From the NCBI GenBank assembly GCA_945952575.1, contig CAMFIY010000213.1:1-5376 (forward strand): a stretch of DNA of 5,376 nucleotides, written 5' to 3'. A program made the position numbers and the translations under genes. The notes beneath the pieces are model-generated. The model saw only the letters and a program-made list of their open reading frames with translations. It ran no database searches and was not told where the DNA came from. Shown here one piece after another: positions 1-4,863 of this stretch. The first letter of the stretch is position 1. Each line of letters starts with the position of its first letter. Source of the DNA: an uncultured Leucobacter sp. Lineage in GTDB: Bacteria; Actinomycetota; Actinomycetes; Actinomycetales; Microbacteriaceae.

Positions 1-207
1 GGGCACCATCAGGCCGTCGATCGCGTCGGCGACGATCTGCGCCCCGTCGCCTTCGCCGCCGACGGCGTCGTCGAGGCGACGGAGCACCGCACCGCGAGTT
101 GGGTGATCGGCCTCCAGTGGCATCCGGAGGAGGCGGGGGCCGATCGAGTGGATCGGCGCCTCGTCTTCTCAGCGCTGGTCGAGCGAGCGGCTGATCGCCG
201 CGTCTGA
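1..207 (+). CDS. Gamma-glutamyl amine/GABA hydrolase-like protein (class I glutamine amidotransferase fold, peptidase C26), C-terminal part
   Basis: Only the last 68 residues lie in the window; the gene begins to the left. Frame 1 opens with GHHQAV (residues 1-6 of the fragment) and continues to LQWHPEE (about 42-48). These are typical of the C-terminal half of peptidase C26 proteins, the second carrying the His and Glu of the Cys-His-Glu catalytic triad; the nucleophile Cys would lie upstream and is not seen. Family members such as PuuD cleave gamma-glutamyl-GABA to glutamate and GABA in the cytosol, and related proteins hydrolyse other gamma-glutamyl amides. The gene converges on the flavodoxin gene with about 20 bases between stops, so it is not co-transcribed with it. 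A GS-like ligase about 3.2 kb away supports a gamma-glutamyl amine role (inference). A general glutamine amidotransferase domain is the alternative, but the HHQ...QWHPE pairing favours C26. Confidence 0.85.
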   Translation, partial: GHHQAVDRVGDDLRPVAFAADGVVEATEHRTASWVIGLQWHPEEAGADRVDRRLVFSALVERAADRRV

Positions 208-227
208 TGGCGCAGGCTCTTCGCAGT

Positions 228-689
228 TCATGCGGTGCGGGTCAGCCCGGCCGCCTCGAGGACGCCGGGGAGCCAGTCGAGCGCGACGTCGCTGGGCAGG
301 TCCCAGGATGACGCGTCGTGCCGGCCGTACTCACCGATGCGCTCGGCCCCCCGCTCGGCGAAGCGGCGGTCGAGGTGCTCGCTGCCCTGACTGTAGGTCT
401 CGTAGAAGCTGTCGCCGAGGCCGAACATCGCGTAGCGCACCCCGGTGAGGTCGGGCGGCGTCGCGTCGAATCGTTCGGCGAACGGAAGCGCCGTATTCGG
501 CAGCTCTCCGTCTCCGTGCGTCGAGCAGACCACGAGATAGAGGGTGTCGGCGGTCATATCCGCTGGATCGAAATCCTGCAGGTCGAAGACCGTGACATCG
601 TCACCCGATTCGCGGAGCTTCGCTCCCAGATCATCTGCGATCAATTCGCTGTTGCCTGACTCGGTGCCGTAGATAACGGTGATGTTCAC
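228..689 (-). CDS. Flavodoxin (FMN electron carrier), probable P450 partner
   Basis: This is a 153-residue single-domain flavodoxin, the usual length. The FMN-phosphate loop is TESGNS (9-14) after a hydrophobic first strand; the 50s loop is STHGDGELPNTA (56-67) and the 90s loop FGLGDSFYETYSQG (89-102), the three FMN contacts of the fold. It would carry electrons in the cytosol from the FAD reductase encoded just upstream to an acceptor, most likely the divergent P450. The GTG start at 689 is chosen because the fold begins there, AAAGGAA lies about 10 nt upstream, and the GTG shares GTGA with the reductase stop, indicating translational coupling. An upstream in-frame ATG at 818 would add 43 Arg-rich residues that merely read the reductase tail in another frame. 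Flavodoxin-fed P450s are known (P450cin with cindoxin; XplA, a flavodoxin-P450 fusion). The P450 partnership is inferred from position. Confidence 0.9.
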   Translation of the reverse strand: MNITVIYGTESGNSELIADDLGAKLRESGDDVTVFDLQDFDPADMTADTLYLVVCSTHGDGELPNTALPFAERFDATPPDLTGVRYAMFGLGDSFYETYSQGSEHLDRRFAERGAERIGEYGRHDASSWDLPSDVALDWLPGVLEAAGLTRTA

Positions 690-1980
690 TGCTGAGGGTT
701 CCTTTCGACGGAGGAGTCTGCTCGGGCGATGTCGATCATCGCCCGCGTGTCGGTGAGCTTGCGGCGAACCCGGTCGGGTCCGGCGAGTTCGCGCTCGTGT
801 CGCTCGAGATTCAACCAATCCTCGTAGGAGATCGCGCGCTCGCGGAGCTCAGCCGGCAGCGCGTCGTAGCCCGGCGCGCTGCCGGCGGTCAGTTCGCCCG
901 ATTCGAGGTCCGCGAGGATCTCGTCCGCGACCTCTTTCGCGCAGGCGCGGTTCTCGGGGATCGCGCCCTGCGGCCCGCGCTTCGCCCAGCCAGTGCGATA
1001 GAGCCCCGCGCCGACCCGCCCGGTCCGCGCCTGCTCGGGGGCGCCGTGCTCGTCGAGCAGACCCGTCAGCAGATCGCCGTCGGGCGTGAATCCGATCGCG
1101 GTGATCACGGACGTCGCCGGGATTCGGACGATCTCGCCGTCAATAGCCGCCTCGACGGCTTCGACCCGATCGTTTCCGAGGAGGCGGATCGGCACGGCTT
1201 CGAAGCGGATCGTCACCTCGGGGCCGGGGTAGACGGCGCGCTCGGGGTCGGTGAGCTCGGCGAATGCGGCGAGGCGGGCCTCCGAGATCCGATCTCCCGC
1301 GCCACTCGCGGCCTCGTCGAACCCGGGGGCGGAGTAGTGCGCTCGCTCGAGCGCGGCGAGCTCCTTGAGCATTTGCGGATCGCTCTTGGCGCGAGCCGCC
1401 GAGGACCGGTTGAGGAGACTGATGCGCTCCGCCGGACGTGACAGGTAGTCGTCGAGTGCGTGATCCGCGATATCGCTCGCCGCGTATCCGCCGCGATCCT
1501 TCACCAAGAACCGGAGGACGTCGATGGCGACGTTCCCGCCGCCGATGATCACGATGTCGGTGCCGAGCTCCGGGAGCGCAGGCCGCTCGCCCGGGTGCGA
1601 GTTCAGCAGCCGGGTCAGTGCGCCGGATCCGTGGACACCCTTCAGGCCGCCCCCCGGGGCGTCCAGAGCGCGGTCGCCGGCCAAACCGGATGCCAGCACG
1701 ACCGCGTCGAATGCCTCGCTGAGCTCGGCGAAGCCGATTTAGGCTCCGACTTCGATGTTGCCCGCGAGTCGGGGAGGGGGCGCTGGGACGGCGGAATGAT
1801 GGGCTGGGTGTGCTGAGGGTCGGCCGGGACGCCGTAGCGGACGAGGCCATAGGGGCTGGGCAGGCGATCGAACAGCGTGACCTCTGCCGCCGGCCGCGCG
1901 CGGAGGATCGACTGCGCGAGGTAGCAGCCGGCCGGTCCGCTGCCGATCACGGCGAGTCGTAGCGGTGCGTTGCTCGGCAT
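686..1980 (-). pseudogene. FprA/adrenodoxin-reductase-type NAD(P)H:flavodoxin (ferredoxin) reductase, disrupted by frameshift and stop
   Basis: The N-terminal part starts at ATG 1980 after AAAGGAG (spacing 6) and carries the FAD Rossmann motif GSGPAG (13-18) and SPYGLVRYGV (42-51). Good similarity ends near residue 73. The reading then moves to another frame at about 1768-1762 (RLAGNIEVGA), meets TAA at 1741-1739, and continues in that frame through AFDAVVLASGLAGD, GVHGSGALTRLLN, the NAD(P)H motif GGGNVAIDVLRFL (about 1543-1505) and GWAKRGPQGAIPENR (about 990-948) to the stop at 688-686. The 1295-nt span is not a multiple of three. From the remembered family pattern about 13 nt are missing between DSR and AGN, which would restore a protein of roughly 435 aa; a Glu codon probably stood at the TAA. 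As written only a 112-residue product is made (stop at 1644-1642), lacking the NAD(P)H domain. Everything outside about 1739-1835 looks intact, so a sequence error is a serious alternative. Intended role: electron supply to the flavodoxin and P450. Confidence 0.85.
1739..1741 (-). other. In-frame TAA stop inside the reductase reading frame
   Basis: The codon right after NIEVGA, in the frame that runs on for more than 340 codons to the end of the reductase, reads TAA (1741 to 1739). The next codons give IGFAELSEAFDAVVLASG, which continues the family pattern without a gap. A single base change from GAA (Glu) would explain it. This lesion is independent of the frameshift some 20-27 bases upstream in the gene. 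Confidence 0.85.
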
Positions 1981-2019
1981 CGTCGGCTCCTTTGCGTTCG
2001 AGGAATGCGGATGGAAGCA

Positions 2020-2049
2020 AGTGTATCCATTAAAGATTCACTTTGTGAA
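2020..2049 (-). promoter_or_regulatory. Candidate promoter of the reductase-flavodoxin operon
   Basis: On the minus strand TTCACA (2049-2044) is followed after 18 nt by TACACT (2025-2020), a fair match to a -35/-10 pair. It lies about 40 nt ahead of the ATG at 1980, leaving a short leader with AAAGGAG. The -35 element sits inside the palindrome at 2037-2049. This is pattern matching only; actinobacterial promoters are loosely conserved. Confidence 0.4.
2037..2049. promoter_or_regulatory. Inverted repeat TTCAC-N3-GTGAA, candidate operator on the reductase side
   Basis: This perfect 5-bp-arm palindrome with a TTT spacer overlaps the candidate -35 hexamer of the leftward promoter. It shares its half-site with the repeats at 2102-2129. 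A regulator bound here would be placed to block, or contact, RNA polymerase on the reductase promoter. Binding is inferred from symmetry and recurrence only. Confidence 0.55.
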
Positions 2050-2101
2050 GGTATTTTGTTGATCCATTCATCGAATACATCTGGAATTCGCTCAAGTTCC
2101 C

Positions 2102-2129
2102 TTCACTGCTTGTGAATTAAAAGATTCAC
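2102..2129. promoter_or_regulatory. Nested inverted repeats, candidate operator on the P450 side
   Basis: Three half-sites follow each other: TTCAC (2102-2106), GTGAA (2112-2116) and TTCAC (2125-2129). They form TTCAC-N5-GTGAA and the longer GTGAAT-N6-ATTCAC (2112-2129, 6-bp arms). The same half-site occurs in the palindrome at 2037-2049, and the shared ATTAAA(A)GATTCAC sequence shows the two clusters are related copies. The arrangement overlaps the candidate P450 promoter, which suggests substrate-responsive control. This is inference. Confidence 0.55.
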
Positions 2130-2138
2130 ATGTAGCGT
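2110..2138 (+). promoter_or_regulatory. Candidate promoter of the P450 operon
   Basis: TTGTGA (2110-2115) and TAGCGT (2133-2138) are 17 nt apart and resemble an actinobacterial -35/-10 pair of the TAnnnT kind. The inverted repeat GTGAAT-N6-ATTCAC fills most of the spacer. Transcription would begin roughly 50 nt before the P450 start codon. The call rests on spacing and position only. Confidence 0.4.
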
Positions 2139-2185
2139 ATTTATGGTCAACGAGGTTCGATCGAAAACGGACCCGGGAATTCGAC

Positions 2186-2192
2186 AAAGGAG
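2186..2192 (+). promoter_or_regulatory. Shine-Dalgarno site of the P450 gene
   Basis: AAAGGAG lies 5 nt before the ATG at 2198 and fixes that start. The downstream in-frame ATG at 2255 (residue 20) has no comparable site. Confidence 0.75.
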
Positions 2193-2197
2193 TACGA

Positions 2198-3412
2198 ATG
2201 ACTGCAGCAACCGAAGAAGCTCCGTATCTCGACATCGCCGCACCGGAATTCGCCATGAGTTCCGAGGTCGTCCGCGACGCGCGCGAGCGCAGCTGGTACG
2301 CCAGGACCAACTACGGAATCGCCGTGCTGCGCTATCGGGAGGTCAGCGAACTGCTCAAGCACCCCTGCCTGAACCAGGGAAGCGCGAAGTGGCCGGAGCA
2401 TCACGGGGTGCACTCAGGCATCTTCTACGAGTGGTGGTCGAAGAACCTCCTCGTCCTCGAAGGCGACGAGCACCACAGGATCCGGCGACTGCTCAATCCC
2501 GCGTTCTCGCCCAGGGTCGCGCAGCAGCTGAAGCCCGAGTTCGCCGAGATCGCCCTGGAGCTGATCGAAGGGATGAAGGACAAGCAGGCCCGCGGCGAAG
2601 AGGTCGAGTACGTCGCCGACTTCGCCGAGCCGTTCGCGACCCGCGCGCTCTGCGCCATGATGGGCCTCTCGCATGAGCACTGGCCGTTCATCGCCGATCG
2701 GGCGAACACCGTGGGCTACGCGCTCAGCGTGAACATCCGCGAGGATATCGAGCGCATCGATCAGGCCGTGCATGAGCTCTACGAGTTCGTCGAGCGACTC
2801 ATCGAGGAGCGCAAGGCGACGCCCGGGGAGGACGTCGTCTCCAAGCTCGTCGCGTTCAACGAGCGCGGCGACAAGCTCAGTGATGCGGAACTGCGCAACG
2901 CACTGGTGCTCATGCTGTTCGGCGGCATGGACACGACGCGGAATCAACTCGGCCTGATCCTGCAGACCTACATCCGCAACCCCGAGCAGTGGGAGCTCTT
3001 GGCGCAGAATCCGGAGGAGCTCGCGCGACCGGCTCTCGAGGAAGCGCTGCGGGTCAACCCGACCACTCGGTGGGTCACGCGAGAGGCGAATCAGGACTTC
3101 GAGTTCCAGGGCCTGCGGATCGCGCAGGGCACCACCGTGCACCTCTTCACCATGTCGAGCGGCACGGATCCCGAAGCCTATCCGGATCCGGCCATCGACA
3201 TCCTCGCCACCGATCGCAAGCCGCATCAGACGTTCGGCGGCGGCATGCACCATTGCCTCGGCCACTACATCGCCCGGGCCGACATGAGCGTCGCTCTCCC
3301 GCTGCTCGCCGAGCACTTCACCCGGATCACCTGCCCGGGCGGCGACACCTGGCTGCCCGACTCCGGCAACCACGGCCCGATCCGCTATCCCATCGAATTC
3401 ACCGTCCGCTGA
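2198..3412 (+). CDS. Cytochrome P450 monooxygenase (bacterial soluble type, possibly CYP151-like)
   Basis: This is a full-length 404-residue soluble P450 with no membrane anchor. It has the C-helix HxxxR (H93-R97, heme propionate), the I-helix oxygen-activation motif GGMDTT (242-247), the K-helix ExxR (E282-R285) and the heme-binding loop FGGGMHHCLG (346-355), with Cys353 as proximal thiolate. All key residues are present, so it should be active. The N-terminal block SWYARTNYGIAVLRYREV (32-49) and GSAKWPEHHG (61-70) recall actinobacterial P450s including, from memory, CYP151 (PipA/MorA), which open cyclic secondary amines; I cannot confirm the family without alignment. Electrons probably come from the divergent reductase and flavodoxin. 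It is the first gene of an operon, 32 nt before the GS-like gene, and the region upstream carries repeated GTGAA/TTCAC sites that suggest inducible control. An N-dealkylating or ring-opening role on an amine is inferred from the neighbours. Confidence 0.95.
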   Translation: MTAATEEAPYLDIAAPEFAMSSEVVRDARERSWYARTNYGIAVLRYREVSELLKHPCLNQGSAKWPEHHGVHSGIFYEWWSKNLLVLEGDEHHRIRRLLNPAFSPRVAQQLKPEFAEIALELIEGMKDKQARGEEVEYVADFAEPFATRALCAMMGLSHEHWPFIADRANTVGYALSVNIREDIERIDQAVHELYEFVERLIEERKATPGEDVVSKLVAFNERGDKLSDAELRNALVLMLFGGMDTTRNQLGLILQTYIRNPEQWELLAQNPEELARPALEEALRVNPTTRWVTREANQDFEFQGLRIAQGTTVHLFTMSSGTDPEAYPDPAIDILATDRKPHQTFGGGMHHCLGHYIARADMSVALPLLAEHFTRITCPGGDTWLPDSGNHGPIRYPIEFTVR

Positions 3413-3444
3413 CCGAAGACCTTCCACAGGCGAAAGGAACATCC

Positions 3445-4863
3445 ATGACCGACTTCAGCACCGGTGGCACCTTCGGCACGGCGATCCGCGAGATCCTGGC
3501 CGACGACACCGCGTTCACGCGCCATCAGGAGGCGAATCTCCGCCCCGACGTGCTCTCCGCCCTCGGCGAGCGGATCCGCGAGACCGGCGTCAAGTACATC
3601 TACTACATGGTGCCGACCCTCGGCGCCCGGACGATCGCCAAAGTGGTACCCGCCGAGCACTTCGAGCGGATGCTGCGCAAGGGCATCGCCTTCCACCGGA
3701 CCGCGCTCACCGATCTGCAGACCAGCCGCGAGGGCGAGCTGATCGGCGGCGGCGTGGCGGCACACGAGTTCTGGGGACTCCCGGAGCCCGAGACCTTCCA
3801 GGTGCTGCCGTGGGACCCGGAGGTCGCGCGGATCTTCTGCACCGCCTACGACCCGCCGCACCTCGCCGGCGGCGGCAAGCTGATCCCGCTCGATACCCGC
3901 GCGCTCTTCATCGCGGCGCACCGCAGCTTCACCGAGCGCACCGGACTCGAACTCCGCAGTGGTCTCGAGCCCGAGATGACCTGGGTCGGCCCAGGCATCG
4001 AAGTCGTCTCGAAGGACGACCAGAGCCCTGCCTATCAGGTGGAGAACCTCGAGAAGATGCGCCCTGTCTACAAGAAGGTCATCGGCTACTCGCAGGCGAT
4101 GGACTTCAACATGATCCAGGGCGACTACGAGGACGACGGCCAGATCGAGCTCAACTGGGAGTACGACCGAGCGGAGCTCACGTCGGAGCGCATGACCACC
4201 TACCGTCAGATCTGCAAGCAGGTGGCACGCGAACTCGGTCTTCAGGCCAGCTTCATGCCGAAGCCCTACAACGGCAAGATGGGCAACGGCTGCCATCACA
4301 ATCTGAGTCTCTGGCGAGGCGATGAGAACGTGATCGAGGACGGCCGCATCGAGCTCCACGCCACGGACATCGCCCGGAACGCGATCGCCGGCATGCTGCT
4401 CCATACGCCGGGATCCATGCTCGTGATGGGTTCCACCGTGAATTCGTACAAGCGCTACTGGGACGCGGGTCAATTCGCGCCCTCCGGAGCGGATTGGGGA
4501 CTCGACACCCGCGGCGTGGCCATCCGCATCTCTGCGAACGGCCGCATGGAGTACCGCCTCCCCGACGCGAGCGTGAACCCCTACCTCTCGCACCTCTACC
4601 TCCTCGCCGCCATCGAGCACGGCCTGAGCGCCCGCCTGGATCCGGGCGACCCGGGTCGGCCGAGCGAAGCGATCGCCGAGGTCGTCGTGCCGAACACCCT
4701 CGGCACCGCAATCGAGGCATTCGAGGCGGACGAGTATCTGATGGGCGCCATGCCCGAGGAGCTCACACGCATCTTCCTGCAGCTCAAACGCGACGAATGG
4801 GCGCGCTACTGCGGGCAGATCACCCAATGGGAATTCGATCAGTACTGGGAGGCCATCCCGTGA
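3445..4863 (+). CDS. Glutamine-synthetase-like ligase, probable gamma-glutamyl amine synthetase
   Basis: The protein has 472 residues, typical of the GS I fold, with ATG at 3445 preceded by GAAAGGAAC. The core is well kept: GLEPEM (173-178, metal Glu), GDYEDDGQIELNWEY (226-240, acidic metal loop), KPYNGKMGNGCHHNLSLW (273-290; His284 matches E. coli His269), NSYKR (333-337), DTRGVAIRI (354-362; Arg356 and Arg361) and MEYRLPDASVNPYL (368-381; Glu369 and Arg371 match Glu357/Arg359). Residues linked to ammonium use differ: the FDGSS loop reads FHRTA (83-87), and the Glu327 flap reads AGQFAP (341-346). The NLYDL adenylylation loop is not seen. It should therefore be an ATP-dependent ligase joining glutamate to an amine, as in PuuA, IpuC or the aniline GS-like enzymes, rather than a house-keeping GS. 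It sits between the P450 and a solute-binding protein in one operon, so the amine is probably the P450 substrate or product. Fold certain; substrate unknown. Confidence 0.9.
   Translation: MTDFSTGGTFGTAIREILADDTAFTRHQEANLRPDVLSALGERIRETGVKYIYYMVPTLGARTIAKVVPAEHFERMLRKGIAFHRTALTDLQTSREGELIGGGVAAHEFWGLPEPETFQVLPWDPEVARIFCTAYDPPHLAGGGKLIPLDTRALFIAAHRSFTERTGLELRSGLEPEMTWVGPGIEVVSKDDQSPAYQVENLEKMRPVYKKVIGYSQAMDFNMIQGDYEDDGQIELNWEYDRAELTSERMTTYRQICKQVARELGLQASFMPKPYNGKMGNGCHHNLSLWRGDENVIEDGRIELHATDIARNAIAGMLLHTPGSMLVMGSTVNSYKRYWDAGQFAPSGADWGLDTRGVAIRISANGRMEYRLPDASVNPYLSHLYLLAAIEHGLSARLDPGDPGRPSEAIAEVVVPNTLGTAIEAFEADEYLMGAMPEELTRIFLQLKRDEWARYCGQITQWEFDQYWEAIP
4847..4852 (+). promoter_or_regulatory. 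Shine-Dalgarno site inside the GS-like gene, deciding the next start
   Basis: GGGAGG lies 7 nt before GTG 4860, within the final codons of the GS-like gene. Together with the GTGA stop/start overlap it makes GTG 4860 the clear start of the solute-binding protein and rules out a hidden upstream signal-peptide-coding stretch in that frame. Confidence 0.75.

Larger units (their letters stand above)
1981..2197. promoter_or_regulatory. Shared divergent promoter/operator region between reductase-flavodoxin and P450 operons
   Basis: This 217-bp stretch separates two divergent start codons and is clearly AT-richer than the flanking genes, especially 2020-2150. It holds five GTGAA/TTCAC half-sites, at 2037, 2045, 2102, 2112 and 2125, arranged as several inverted repeats, plus a near-direct repeat ATTAAAGATTCAC (2029-2041) and ATTAAAAGATTCAC (2116-2129). 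A smaller palindrome ATTC-ATC-GAAT sits at 2066-2076. Each repeat cluster lies close to one candidate promoter, so one dimeric regulator could control both operons. No regulator gene is in the window. No convincing protein-coding gene lies here. Confidence 0.75.

Noticed and set aside
208..227. Possible bidirectional terminator between the convergent hydrolase and flavodoxin genes
   Set aside because: The gap is only about 20 bases, and I find no stable GC stem followed by T residues on either strand.
690..818. 43-residue N-terminal extension of the flavodoxin from an upstream ATG
   Set aside because: The added residues are an Arg-rich out-of-frame reading of the reductase tail. The flavodoxin fold starts at GTG 689, with a ribosome site and a GTGA overlap.
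797..1441. Plus-strand open frame of 214 codons opposite the reductase
   Set aside because: It is the antisense of the conserved reductase C-terminal region and has no motif of its own.
686..1699. Independent shorter reductase gene starting at 1699
   Set aside because: The start would be the GTG of a conserved internal strand (AFDAVVLASG) and lacks the FAD-binding N-terminus, which is present just upstream in a shifted frame. One broken gene is the better reading.
2092..2310. 72-codon minus-strand frame across the P450 start and control region
   Set aside because: It overlaps the well-supported P450 N-terminus and the operator repeats, and has no ribosome site or family features.
2414..3442. 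Minus-strand open frame of 342 codons opposite the P450 gene
   Set aside because: The P450 on the plus strand has every diagnostic motif. The antisense product shows no recognisable motif and no convincing ribosome site.
2989..3444. N-terminal extension of the GS-like protein by 152 residues within the P450 gene
   Set aside because: The extension reads the P450 in a second frame (Arg/His/Pro/Gly-rich). GS similarity and a ribosome site both support ATG 3445.
3413..3444. Terminator or separate promoter between the P450 and GS-like genes
   Set aside because: The 32-base gap shows only a ribosome site and no hairpin or -10/-35 pair, which supports co-transcription.
3385..4827. Long minus-strand open frame of 480 codons opposite the GS-like gene
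   Set aside because: It mirrors the codon structure of a gene with full GS motifs on the plus strand. Its translation is rich in Arg, Ala, Val, Leu and His, and no family pattern is visible, as is usual for antisense frames in GC-rich DNA.
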